Source of the DNA: Heracleum sosnowskyi
Lineage: Eukaryota; Streptophyta; Magnoliopsida; Apiales; Apiaceae
Length of the DNA: 64,000 nt
Direction of reading: 5' to 3'
NCBI GenBank assembly: GCA_030848705.1
Contig: CM061239.1
Coordinates: forward strand, 84,364,363-84,428,362
Of this stretch, positions 11,681 to 23,274 are shown in pieces. The translations under genes were made by a program, and so were the position numbers. The stretch's first letter is position 1. Each line of letters opens with the position of its first letter. A model generated the notes under the pieces. That model was not told the DNA's origin, made no database searches, and worked only from the letters and a program-made list of their open reading frames with translations.

Positions 11681-13116
11681 AGGACTCATAATTATAACGG
11701 ATTTATATATATACCAGCATCTATATAGTTTGATATAGTATATATATGTACATATGAATGAAATGAAGTAAATTCCGTTAATTTTCATATGTTGGTGGTT
11801 TTTTCTTTCAGTGTCGTAAAAATCTGTACATGCAATTTTTAGTTTTATGTGGTCTATTAAACACGGTTCAGTTTCCGATTCTGAAGACAATGATTTAGGT
11901 GATTCAACCAAAGCATGCATGATTAGGATTGTCAAAACAAAAGTATGATAATCGTTGTCAAGTTCTCTTGATTGGTATTAAAAGAACAACTTAGGCTAAA
12001 TTAGTATTAACATCCACGCTATCGGAGTCATCTCTCTCGGTGTCTTTGTCCGCCTGTTTGTTTATCAGTCCTTGTAAATGTATTGAGCTACAACTTTATT
12101 TGCATCACCTATAACTACTTGCCTGCAATTAGGAGTAGACTACAGAGTGATGGTTATATTTTATACCAATTTGCAAAAAAGTGACTAAATTTCCGAGTTT
12201 ACAAATTAATTTTATATCCATTTTTTAAAAGAATGGCCGACACTAATTGTTAACGTGAAAAGGAACCATTCTTTTAAAAAATTGAAATAAAAATTGGTCA
12301 TCCTTTTGAAAAAAAGTTAACGGAAGCCACTTTTGAATTTTTGCATCTAAGAGTTATGGCGGCTTATACTTGATACGTTGTTGATCACCGTGGGTTCACT
12401 TAAATTCCTAACAACCTTCATAGAAGTTGGATCCTCCATAGTTGAGAGACATGAACCACTGATTCCGAAGAGATTGCATCTTGTTTTATGAGACTACTAA
12501 TAATGATGGAGTATCATCAGAAATCAGAGCACCGAATAGCCCCATACAATTCTGGTTTATTGCGTAGGTAATCGTTGCTCCGACCAATGTTGCAATGGGC
12601 TCAACATGGTCTTGCTAGAATAGCACAACAGCCATGCACACATACAAGGATTTCGGAGATTACACATAACAGTTGCTAACCTTGAATCATATTAATCCCT
12701 CATTCTGAATAAAAACCAAGTCGATGGTTGTAGTCCTAGAAGTCCCTTGAATTTTAATATCACTTGTGCTTGTGTTTTAAAAAAGAAAACTATTCATACA
12801 GATATCATGCGCATGAGCTGGTAAATTTTAAACTGTCTGCTTAAAACAAGTAATTAGTTAACTCCCAAACCGACCATAGCGATTCATACAAGGTCACTAA
12901 CTTTTGCATTTCCGTAACATATAAAAGATCTCACTGGCATTACTGATTACCATTAACTTTGATGGTAAGAAACCACATTTGTTGGCTTAAAAGTGTACAA
13001 ATTAAAGAGTGCAAGATGCTTTAAGCTGGCATGTCTGCCTTTGCAGCAACCGAACTAGTCCAAAATAATTGAAAGACCATTCCGCTCGTGTTGGCATGAT
13101 TGAAGTCATTTTTATG
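11681..13116. other. Intergenic DNA with one perfect foldback
   Basis: No coding region recognised. A perfect 17-bp inverted repeat (12220-12236 against 12266-12282, arm CCATTCTTTTAAAAAAT) with a 29-bp spacer could be the core of a decayed foldback MITE; weaker outer complementarity (GTGACTAAATTTCCG against GTGGCTTCCG) surrounds it. Confidence 0.45.
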
Positions 13117-13290
13117 TATAGAATATTACATGTACATGAATGTGTAGAAACTGTCATATGATTCCTGATTTGTAGAAAATTACATGTACATGAATGTATC
13201 GGAACTGGTATTAGATTCTTTCTTTATAAAATTTTACATGCATGTATATGAATTGATGAATGTAGAAACAGTTGTAAGATTCTTGCTTTA
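13117..13290 (+). repeat. Three degenerate tandem units of about 54 bp
   Basis: Units start near 13117, 13173 and 13226. Each contains TTACATG(T/C)A...ATGAATGTA followed by GAAACxG and GATTCxTG. Divergence between units is considerable, so the array is old. Downstream to 13958 is intergenic, with a GC-richer patch at about 13420-13490 (GGAGGGGCAGGG, GACCCCCGG) that resembles transposon debris. Confidence 0.6.
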
Positions 13291-13958
13291 TTTTAATGGC
13301 GAAATATTGAAATTCTGCACCTAGACACATTTAGAGTTTACACATGTTTACTGGTTGTAATGTAGTTCATATTCAGTTGAGATGCAGGTACATTATTAAC
13401 AACATGCATAGCAGGGGAGGAACCAGGAGGGGCAGGGTAGGTTGAAGTCCCCGCTGACCCCCGGAAAATGAACTTAACCCGGGATATGTTGATAAATTAA
13501 GTGTATTTTTATAGTTATGCAATTAAACCCCGGTATTTTAAGATTATAGGAAACTTTTCATTGTTACACATTCGTATTGTCAAGTGCTTTACCTACTGAT
13601 TTCTAACTGCTCATTTGATCTGGTAGATAAGATATCTTTTTTCCAGTTTTTAAGAAGTTCAAACTGTGGTCCAGGTGACACAATTCCTTAGTTAACTTGT
13701 CTCCTTCATGCTTTATACTTGTATTATACTACATTATGTGAACAACAAACAGAAGCTGCTATCAGTTTACAATTATTTTATACTCATTGTCTGCCACTGT
13801 CGCGTCCTTCCTCACACAACCAAGTTGGCACTTCTCATACAATCCTCAAAATGTCTGCTTGCCACAAACTATGTAAAGCTGCCAAGCTCACACGTCTAAC
13901 CCAAAAAGAATACATCTGTACATACATTCTCTCTAGATTTTGCTCATAATCATTCATT

Positions 13959-14186
13959 ATGGTGAGTTCTTGGAAGCACAAGTTGTTGATATTGTGCCTT
14001 TTGGCTTTTTTCATTGTTTCCTCCGAAGCTTCAAGGTTTCCGAAAGCATCCTGGGAGCAAATGATGCCTAAGAAGCTTCCAACTCCATCATCAGCTCCCT
14101 CTAAAGGCACAAACTCTGTAGCCACTGCATCCTTTTCTTATGCAGAATCAAAGCAAACGCTGCCTACGGCCAACACGAATGTGTAG
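13959..14186 (+). CDS. IDA-like signalling peptide precursor, 75 aa
   Basis: This is a short single-exon ORF with a signal peptide (residues 1-24: basic start, core LLILCLLAFFIVSS). The conserved region is M-P-K-K-L-PTPSSAPSKGTN at residues 36-52. The core PTPSSAPSKGTN matches the INFLORESCENCE DEFICIENT IN ABSCISSION (IDA) peptide pattern P-x-P-x-S-x-P-S-x-x-x-N at every fixed position. Family members are secreted, processed and perceived by HAE/HSL receptor kinases in abscission, lateral-root emergence and stress responses. Unlike canonical IDA, the motif is followed by 23 residues (Ser/Thr-rich tail), and the usual Arg-His before Asn is Gly-Thr. That recalls the more divergent IDL6/IDL7 type, from memory. 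The ATG is the first one after the TATTC-rich leader. A minus-strand ORF overlapping this gene is judged a shadow. Confidence 0.75.
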   Translation: MVSSWKHKLLILCLLAFFIVSSEASRFPKASWEQMMPKKLPTPSSAPSKGTNSVATASFSYAESKQTLPTANTNV

Positions 14187-14726
14187 CTAGGTTGGAGAGA
14201 GCTGGTAACTTAACACGACTCAATAATTAGGTTTTAACTGTATATAGTGGAATGTCAAGTTGTTGCAGATTTTGTTATTTATGTACTTCACTGGAGTTTG
14301 TTTGCCGCTACTAACTGATCACTCATACTTGTAGAGAATAATTCGATTCGGTTTCCAGGAAAAATCTGTAAATCTTTTCTTGTTACTTATAATTTAGGCA
14401 TTTAAAAACTGCACGGCAATGGATTGGAGATGCAATGTTCGTTATAGTCCTAGAAAAAGATTCATCTGCTGTAGATTGCATATTTGCAAATGTGATTCTC
14501 ATTGTAATGCATCTAATCTAATACAGTGTATAACAATAACTCTTTTCTGAACAATTCAAATTGTCTTCTTCTTTTTTTATTCAGAACAATTCAATATATC
14601 CTTACTACTCTGTTTTAACATTTCCTTCAACACCTTTTTTCAAGAATTACTTACAGGTCACACATTTTTTATATGAATATAAAAAACAAACATTTTTAAT
14701 GGCGCCATTAATTGAATAATATTTTA
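14187..14726. other. 3' region of the IDA-like gene, intergenic
   Basis: AT-rich sequence with no ORF or repeat recognised; presumably contains the 3' UTR of the peptide gene. Confidence 0.4.
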
Positions 14727-14926
14727 GGAAAATACTATAGGCACAAAATTTGTTCCCAAAATTCTTCACAAATACACATGACAACTCCTAATTCGTTGTA
14801 ATAATAAGTGGACCCCTGCATTCACACCAACACCACCAATCAAAATATTCTAAAATGCCACATCACCCATGCCATGTCATTTGGTAACAATTTTTTGTAC
14901 CAAATTTTGTGCCTCTAGCACTACTC
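14727..14926. mobile_element. Mutator-type MITE, 200 bp, with a perfect 9-bp TSD
   Basis: AATATTTTA occurs immediately before (14718-14726) and after (14927-14935) the element, a perfect 9-bp target duplication. The ends share GGCACAAAATTTG in inverted orientation, with weaker similarity outside it (CTATAGGCAC / CTAGAGGCAC) and inside it. There is no coding capacity. The 9-bp TSD points to mobilisation by a Mutator-like transposase. It lies 540 bp downstream of the IDA-like gene. Downstream, 14936-15418 holds a small hairpin (around 15015-15045) and nothing else recognisable. Confidence 0.8.
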
Positions 14927-15418
14927 AATATTTTAATACCACGTTAAACCATTGTCAAGCCGCAGCCCCTTCTCGCTCACAAAATCCAAAATTTAATATA
15001 CTAATTTAGGGTCTATCATCAACCATTTTTAGTTGGTGATAAGCCCCGTCTTATTAGTTTAATTTTTATTTTTGTTTAATAATCTCTCTTCTAGTTGAGA
15101 GTTTGTTTATCCACTAATCGAGTTTTTCCTATCCATAAATTGTTTTATTAGACGTGTGGGAGTTTGATGTGTTTTTATGTCCAGGATCGCATATCTGCAA
15201 GAATTTTATAATAATAATTTATTAAGAAAGGTTTACATGATTTTACGGGTATGGTCAATTTTTCGGATGCGTTCGGAGGTATTAATTATCCTCGTGACTA
15301 CACCAAATCATTAGATTGTCTCTCAAGGATGCAAATTGCGACAGATCTCCACACTGCAAGATTTGTTCAACAATTATAGTTTAAACAAAAGAAATTCTGA
15401 TTTGATCTTTATTATGTG

Positions 15419-16425
15419 TGTTATTCCCAGACAATGAATCAAGATTGTAGAGGGGGTTGAATACAATCTTTAAAAATTCTTCTTGATTCTTGATAGTGAA
15501 GATGTGAAATTAAAAACAAGAACATAAACACAAGTAAGATGACACAAGAATTAAAAATTCAGGTGAATTGTTTTTGTCCACCTGAGAGATTTTTATTGAA
15601 GAAATCTCTGTGATGTTTATGAATAAACACACAGCTGCAAATACACAACTCTAGCTTCGGAAATTTACAAGGATACTGCTTTCTGCTCTCTAAATTGCCT
15701 AACTGATTTCTTAGTTCTAGAGTTATGCTACTACTTGGTTATATAATCCAAGTTAACAAGGATATTTGAACAACTAATAATACAAAAAGTAAATCTGTTC
15801 AGGATCCTTGTTTCTCCATTCTGAGCAGTGGTCCATGTGTTGGTAACTTGCCCTTCTTGGCTGATTGTCTTTTATTGAAATGCTACTTTTGACCATGCAA
15901 ACAGAATGCTTCTTTCTTCTCGTGACCTTTCCAGAGAAACTGGCTTCCATGCTCTGTGTAGTCTGTCAACCCATGTGCTCTGACTTATCTGTCCACTTCA
16001 CAAGTACAGAGTGTATCCGTAGAAGCTACTTGAGTTGTATCCGTTGAAAGTGTCTTGATCATATACGTAGACAACTAGTACAGCTATCCGCAGACAGTAC
16101 AATGTCCACATTCGTAGAAGGCTAACTAAGTTATCCGTTGACAGTCAATTTCACTTATGCAAAATTACAAGGCATCAACTATTTACAATTAGCCTCCATA
16201 TTCTACATATCTATTGATAGTCAACATGACTCATTCAACCTATCAAGACTACTTCAACTTAAACAGCAGAACTACAAAAGCATGTTACATTGAGTCTTAT
16301 CTGTAGATAAGCTACCCATCAACGGATACTGCAAGAGTATACTATCCGTTGATAGTTACATTATACTTGTACAATTTTTACTAAGTTAATTTGGTTATCA
16401 TCAAGAAACAACATAGTTCCTAACA
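15419..16425 (-). repeat. Element A 3' LTR, about 1007 bp
   Basis: Read on the minus strand it starts TGTTAGGAACTATG and ends GGGAATAACA (TG...CA). The start is fixed by the adjacent polypurine tract; the end is inferred from the TG at 15419 because the second LTR is not in the window. It contains about ten copies of TATCCGTWGA or close variants between 16014 and 16360, in both orientations (for example 16014-16023, 16038-16047, 16132-16141). Confidence 0.75.
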
Positions 16426-16440
16426 ATCTCCCCCAATTTA
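16426..16440 (-). other. Element A polypurine tract
   Basis: On the minus strand AAATTGGGGGAGAT immediately precedes the LTR start TGTTAGG, as expected for plus-strand priming in copia elements. Confidence 0.8.
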
Positions 16441-16600
16441 TGCCTGGTTGAGAATCAGACATAAATTAAGAGTCTTGATGATAACAAAACCACTTCCAAC
16501 ATATAGATAATAGCAGAAAAAATTGTGTTAAGCTACATGAAATGAAAAACTGAAGAGTAGAGATAGTTACATAGAGAGTGCTCCTCTAGACTGAGCAGAA

Positions 16601-19600
16601 TTAATTTCTTTTCTTCTCTCTTGGAGGTTGAATCTTCTGTCTCCCTTCCTTAGCATAATTTGCCTGGATTTGATCTTGAAGCTTTCTGTAGAATGCATCT
16701 TCTTCAGCAATTTTTGGATCTAACTTGCCTTGCAACCATCTAAGATACCTAGTACTGGCCTTAGACAGTTGATCTTCAATTCTAAAGAATCTTCTACATC
16801 CCTTTTCATCCTTGAATTCCATCAACCAGTAGGGATGGGGTGGATTCTTTGTCCATTAAAAGGGATCTTCAGCTTCCTTGGCAAACTATCAGGAGAACTC
16901 CAGTTGCTCCTGATTTCCTCAATCTTCTTCAACACAGCACTCCTGGTAACCTCAGAAAATCCCCTTGTGTTTTTGAAGCCTGAAAAGACTTTCACCAAGG
17001 TAGAGTATCCTTCATTCAACACTTGTTGCAGGGGCCATGCTCTCACATTTCCTCCTTTGTAGATAAAAGTTAGTCTTTCAGGCAAATCTCTGAACTTGTC
17101 TGTGCCTCTGATTTCACTAACTTCATCAAGGAATAGGTCCATGGTTGAGTACTCATGTATCTCTGTAATGTACAAAAAGTCTGCCTTATTTTCAACAGGC
17201 TTGGCAACTTTTGGTGCAGCATTCAGCTTGATTGGTCCTTGTTGAGCTCTCCTAACTTGTTCCCTTTTCTTTGACTTCTTTTCTGCTTCAATTATGAACT
17301 TACGGAATACCAAGTCTTCAAGCTCAATAGGTTCTTCTTTGAGCTCTACAAGAGTCCCATGGTAAGTGGTTTGAGATTGAGTTGAAGCTAAGGTAGGGTC
17401 TTCAAAAATAATCATCCTCCCTGTATCTCTCTTCTCTTCTACTTTCTCAGGAGAGACAGGCCTATGTGATATTTCATTCCATCTAGTTGGCTTAGATTTA
17501 GGCACTGTCTTCCTTTTCTTCCTAGTAGGGGATTAGCTTCTCTCCTTATCATGGAAATCTCTTCTGCTTTGGCTTAATTGAACCTGGGATGACTGCTTGT
17601 GATATGAATTTCTTTGCCATTTCTGTAGATAACAACCAACCCTTATCTCAGCTTTACATCGTTGGTGTTCTTGAGATCCCTGATAAGAGTTGTTAACACC
17701 TTAGACTCATCAGGCTTGGGGAATGGGTAGTCCATCTCTAGCTTGTTCTTGCCATGATGTCTAGGTGGTGATCCAGTCCTGCCACTGAAGATAGGTTCAA
17801 ACTCCTTGACACTAGAGTGTTCATCATCATAATTGTTTTGCAGAACAATGGTGTCAGGAGTGAGGACCTTCAAAATTGCTGTGTGGACATGATGGCTACT
17901 TGATGATGAAGTCACAGCCTGGAAGATGGATTCCTTGATCAGCTTTTCAGAATTGAGAAAGACTTGGACATCCTTAGCTTGAGGAGAGACAACGTTTGTG
18001 AGTTGAAACTCATTTGGATTAGCTATGATTTGAGGTGACTCCCCTTGGCTTGATGGCACACCTTGAGTTACTGGTACAAAGACCACTTGTGCACTCTCCC
18101 CCTTACTTGAATTCTCCCCCTTTTTGTTATCATCAAGGGTTTGAGTGACACCAGTTGACTGCAGCAAATGTTGCAGAAGCTGAGTCTGTAAATTCTGGTT
18201 AGCCAGGAAGGTGTCCATTTGCTTTTCCATCTTATCCATCCTTACAGTAAGAGCATCCACATCCTTTACCAACTTGTCTTGCTTGCATCTTTGAGATGTG
18301 GAAGGAGCAATAGCATCAATTCTTCTTGCCAAAGCATCCTTCACCCCCATCCAGATGGTTCTTGATGTCATCAATGTTGGCTCGTTGGTGCAGGATATGG
18401 GCTTGATGAAGCTGAAGTGATGCCACAAAGTTCTGAACTGTGGTGGCATGCTGTGGATTTGATGTCTGAGCTTCACCAAATGCCCTTTGATAATTCCTGA
18501 GAATGACTGCCTTGGTGTCATTATAGACATAAGAATTGGAAAACAACCAAATAGGCATCTCTTGGAGAGTGGAAGGGTCTGCATCTCCTCCTTCACCACT
18601 CTCAGAATCATCAATGTCTTCATCATAGCTGAAATCTTCACCAGCTCCTGGAGGCAGATTCTGAATAGCTTCATTTGCCCTAGACATTGATTCATTTGTA
18701 TGTACCAAATTCAACATCCTTTATGCCTCCACATTGCCATGTCCAGCCAAGACTTGATAGGCTGGATCAGGATGAGTAAATGTCTCAGCATTCAGGCTGA
18801 CTTGATCCAACTCATTTTGATATTCAAGTTGGAACAGTCTCTCCCTGTCTGCATCACTGACATCCATTAACTCACTTGCAATGGCTGAGTCTTCCATCCT
18901 TATTTCTCATGTACCTGCTTTTCTCTCATTTTCTCTCTGTTCTTGCATCAGGGGATCCCCCTGGCTCACACCTCTCACACCCTCACCTTCACCTACTAAG
19001 GTGGAACTCTCAGTACTCACTTTTTCCAGACTAGAAGAAATAGTCTGTCTCTCTTGCTCTTCCTCTCCTTTTGCCTGGTTACAAACCAGCCTTTCACTCT
19101 CAGTGGCTTCACTCCCTTCCCTCAAGCCTAGAAGTGTTTGAACTACTACTAACTCATCCACACTTGAAGTGGAAATACTTGAAGTTTGAAGTGCAAGTGT
19201 TGAAGGAGTATCCGTAGAGGTAGTAGAAGTATATGTCAACGGATAGCTGATTTGGGGCATATCCGTAGACAGACAAACACTTGTCAACGGATGAGAAATA
19301 TCCGTAGATGAAAGAAAAGAAGTAGCTCTTGAAATAGATACTAAGGCTGAATCTGTGGAGATTGATTTTAAAATTTGAAGCCACAGATGGATCCAGAGTC
19401 TGAGAAATGATATATTGGTGGTCCAACAAATCATCAATCAGATGATGACCACCAATTTCAGAGTGGGGCTTCTCCAAGAAGGTTAAAGATGGAGAATCAT
19501 GAATTGATGTGTGAATCATATCCATATCCAGAGAGAGTGTAGGTGAGCTTGGTGTTTCTGTTTTAGTTTGAATTATGAGAGAATGGGGCTGTGACTCCAC

Positions 19601-20935
19601 ATTTACTGGAGCCACATCAAACTGAATTTGAGATGGTGCCATAGGCACTGTGTGTGATCCATGTGCATCCCTAGATTGTTTAGACCTTTTTCTCCTTGTA
19701 TAGGCTATGGTTGTATCTGTGGGGCTTCTGGTGTCCCTATCCCTCTTGTGTTGTGTCCCTGGTTAGGGACTCTTTTCAATAGCAACATCCTTTTGGGAGA
19801 ATGCCACTAGGGATGTGTTAGTTTCCTTTTCAACCACTGCATCCTTTTGAGAAGATACAGGGTGGCTAGGCCGGGACACACTTATCTCACCTTCCTTGTT
19901 CTTGGGGTTTCTTTGATGTTCACCCCTTCCCTCACCACTCACTACATGGGCTTGGGTAGTTTTTGCAACAGGTGCCTTTTGAGAAGCACCCGAGGTTGGC
20001 TTTCTGGATTTGGATTTGGGAATTCTAGAGGTGACCACTTGGGTAGGAGGCCGTTGGACAGTTCCGGTCTCCATTGTGGTACTGGAAATAAAAGAAATAA
20101 CAACAGAGGTAGGAACAGTTGAGGAGATTACCTGACTCACCTGTACCTCTTGAGCTTCATTGAAAATTGGTGGATACACCAATTGAACCTCCCTGTTGTG
20201 GTTCAGCCTATTCAAGTCCTCAAGGACTCTCTTATTCTGAATCCAACACTCCTTGGAATTTGCAGGGAATTAGATCACCAAGTTGCTTTCTACATGGTTA
20301 GTCAGCAACATAAAGAATCTAGCATAATAGATATTCTTACTTCTAGATGCTGTATTCCCTAATTTGGCGCCTAGTTCATAAAGAATTAGGGATCCTAGGT
20401 TATAAAAGCTATCATTAAGAAACATGTAAGCAATATCTAGCATGGAAGAGATAACAGCATCATAGTTTCTAATCTTACCAGAAAACACCTTTAGAATGGC
20501 ATCAAAGAAAAAGCTCCATTCGTTGACCATGCCTTTTCTTTGAATCTTACTCAAGTTATCAATAGGTAAAGCATAGTTAATCAAATTCAGCATGTTAACT
20601 ATATCAGTATCACTATGCTTTTCTAACCTACTATTATCAGGTAGATTCAAGCAGAAAGAAATAATGTCACTATTAATCACATGTTCCTTACCTTGAAGAA
20701 CAAAAGTAATTGTAGCATTCACAGAATCAAAAACAGTTGATTCCCAGATAGCTTCAATTACCTCAAAATACAAAGTGGGGGCTTCGAACATAACTTTGGA
20801 GAGCTTGCAGTTCTGGAAGAACCTCATCATAGTGTGATATGAGGCAGTCTTCTCTTCGAAGTCCACCAGAGCAGAGAAATTGTTCTTCTCGTATGTGAAC
20901 CCAGTGAGTGACATTGTTGTGCTGGTAGGTGCCAT
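16601..20935 (-). pseudogene. Element A accessory ORF downstream of RNase H, broken
   Basis: Starts at ATG 20935. The first 221 codons form a globular N-terminal domain with F-F-x-N-C-K-L, A-I-W-E-S and NEWSFFFDAI, closing with YARFF. A TAA at 20270-20272 interrupts it; the same frame then resumes (C-W-I-Q-N-K-R) into a Ser/Thr/Pro/Val-rich low-complexity region. Later stops and at least three frame changes follow. A predicted coiled coil (around 18230-18150, V-R-M-D-K-M-E-K-Q-M) precedes a basic C-terminal domain at 17505-16601 ending R-E-K-K-R-N. The element C version (41084-44529 plus 53500-53701) shares both terminal domains, so this is one homologous gene about 4.3 kb long. Function is unknown. 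Position 3' of pol is where some SIRE elements carry an env-like ORF, but I see no signal peptide or obvious transmembrane anchor here. TATCCGTAGA motifs interrupt it at 19207-19310. Confidence 0.7.
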
Positions 20936-21065
20936 TGATGAAAGCTTTGAACTTGCAGAGAGAAATTAGCTTTGAGAGAAAAGAAGGGTTTCTTGCCTTA
21001 GAGAATTTTTGGAAATGATAGGAAATGGTTAATCTGAGAGTAAAATTTAATTTATACTCCCCCAA

Positions 21066-21471
21066 AATAATTCACTAAATAATCAGAATAATTGAAAGAA
21101 ATTATCTGATTGGGCAAGAAAGTAACCATTTAAAAGTAATGGATTGAAAAGTAAAGCCACAAATTTACTGTAATTACACACACGTACTGTACGCAGGTAA
21201 CTACGGATAAGATTGTGACTTTAACGGTTACGATTAAACTAAACTATCTACGGATAGGATTTTACCTTGGGATTCGATATCCGTAGAGGTGTAAAACCGG
21301 TATTCGTAGACAAAGAAAGTCCGGTGTCAGAAATTACCATCAACGGATAGGGGTATCCGTAGAGGGAGAAATTTTGACTTAGACAAAATTCTTCTTTTTC
21401 AGAGAGTTTTAATTCTCATGAAAATCATGTCGACACTGGCTGCATTACAAATTATCAGACATTTAAATAAA
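21066..21471. other. Element A spacer between pol and accessory ORF, rich in TATCCGTAGA motifs
   Basis: Non-coding. Within 21200-21370 there are six copies or near-copies of the motif TATCCGTAGA / TCTACGGATA / TCAACGGATA on both strands. The stretch may hold a promoter or splice acceptor for the downstream accessory ORF, but none is identifiable with confidence. Confidence 0.6.
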
Positions 21472-23274
21472 TCAAGAATAGTTAAGCATACCTAGCTCAC
21501 TTACCAACCTTGAGAATGTTGATTCATCAAGTGGCTTGGTAAAAATGTCTGCAATTTGCTGCTCACTTGGAACAAAATGAGGTTCCACGGTACCATTCAT
21601 CACATGTTCCCTGATGAAGTGATACTTTATGTCAATGTGCTTGGTCCTTGAGTGTTGCACTGGATTCTCAGTTTTGGCAATTGCACTAGTGTTGTCATGG
21701 AATATTGGAATCTTATTAACTGTTAGACCATAGTCTACTAGTTGATTTTTCATCCAAAGTATATGTGCACAACAACTTCCAGCAGCAATGTATTCTGCCT
21801 CAGTTGTAGAGGTAGAGACAGAATTTTGCTTCTTACTGAACCATGAGACAAGCTTGTTTCCTAGAAATTGATAGGTGCATGTTGTACTTTTTCTGTCAAT
21901 CTTGCAACCTGCATAGTCTGCATCTGAATAACCAATTAGATCAAAACCAGATTCTCTAGGGTACCAAATGCCAAAGTTTGGTGTTCTCTTGAGATATCTG
22001 AAAATCCTCTTTATAGCAATTAAGTGAGACTCTCTAGGATTAGCATGAAATCTAGCACAAAGACATGCAGCAAACATAATATCAGGTCTACTAGCTGTTA
22101 AATATAGAAGTGAGTCTACCATGCCTCTATAACTTGAAATGTCCACAGATTTTTCCTTAGTATTCAATTCAAGTTTAGTGGCAGTTGGCATGGGTGTTTT
22201 AGCAGGAGAGCAATCCATTAGATCAAACTTCTTCAATAAATCAAAGATATATTTAGTTTGACTAATAAAGATTCCTTCTTTCACTTGCTTAACTTGTAAG
22301 CCAAGGAAATAGGTAAGTTCACCCATCATGCTTATTTCATATTTACTTTGCATAAGTTTGGCAAACCTTTTGCAAAGCTTCTCATCTGTAGACCCAAAAA
22401 TTATGGCATCTACATAAATTTGAACAAGTATGCTAGAGCCATTAACATTTCTAAAAAAAGAGTTTTATCAACAGTACCTCTAGTGAAGTGATTCTCTAAA
22501 AGAAACTGTGACAGAGTGTCATACCAGGCTCTAGGTGCTTGCTTCAGTCCATAGAGTGCCTTGAGTAGGAAGTAGACAAATTCTGGATAATCTGGATCTT
22601 CAAAACTAGGAGGTTGACCGACATACACCTCCTCTTCTAGTTCCCCATTCAAGAAGGCACTCTTGACATCCATTTGATAGACTTTGAAATTGGCATGGGC
22701 TGCATAGGCTAGGAATATCCTTATGGCTTCCAATCTAGCAACATGGGCAAATGTTTCATCATAATCTATTCATTCTTCTTGAGAATAGCCCTTAGCAACC
22801 AATCTAGCTTTGTTTCTTGTGACAATGTCATTTTCATCCATCTTGTTTCTGAATACCCATTTTGTACCTATAACACTTCTGTCCTTAGGTTTGGGTACCA
22901 GCTTCCATACTTTGTTTCTTTCAAATTGGTTTAGCTCTTCTTGCATAGCTAATACCCAATCTGGATCTAAAAGAGCGTCCTCAACTTTCTTTGGTTCTTC
23001 TTGAGAAAGAAAGATGTTGTATAGACATTCATCCTGAGTAGCTCTTCTACTTTGGACATTTGAGGATGCATCACCAATGATCAGTTCAAATGGGTGATCC
23101 CTTGTCCATTTTCTTTTTGTAGCAGGTGTAGGTCTTGAAGATGCAACATCATTTTCATCAGCATGATCATGTGATGTTGATCCTTGACTCAGAGAAACTC
23201 CCCCTGAGTTTGTTGGGGTGGTAACTCTGTGTTGTGATCCACCTACGGATGCTCCAATTTGGCTTCCTACGGAT
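21472..23274 (-). pseudogene. Element A pol: RT and RNase H part
   Basis: Copia RT/RNase H with W-V-F-R-N-K, KARLVAKGYSQ, Q-M-D-V-K-S-A-F-L-N-G, YGLKQAPRAWY and, in RNase H, Y-S-D-A-D-Y-A-G-C-K and A-E-Y-I-A-A-G. Breaks: TGA at 22770-22772 where Gly is expected, a frameshift near 22455, and the catalytic YVDD reads Y-V-D-A (GCC at 22405-22407), losing the second active-site Asp. Closest in this window to element C pol. The stop at 21472 is the natural end (L-G-M-L-N-Y-S). The coding sequence is cut at 23274 by element G and resumes at 37972. Confidence 0.85.

Noticed and set aside
13117..13290. CRISPR-like array
   Set aside because: Units are contiguous and degenerate, without unique spacers, in a plant nuclear context.
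13835..14125. 96-codon minus-strand ORF opposite the IDA-like gene
   Set aside because: The plus strand has a signal peptide and an IDA motif; the minus frame has no domain and starts within the plus-strand coding sequence.
16601..20935. Reading the element A accessory ORF as a retroviral envelope
   Set aside because: No signal peptide, no transmembrane anchor or cleavage site that I can see; location alone is not enough.
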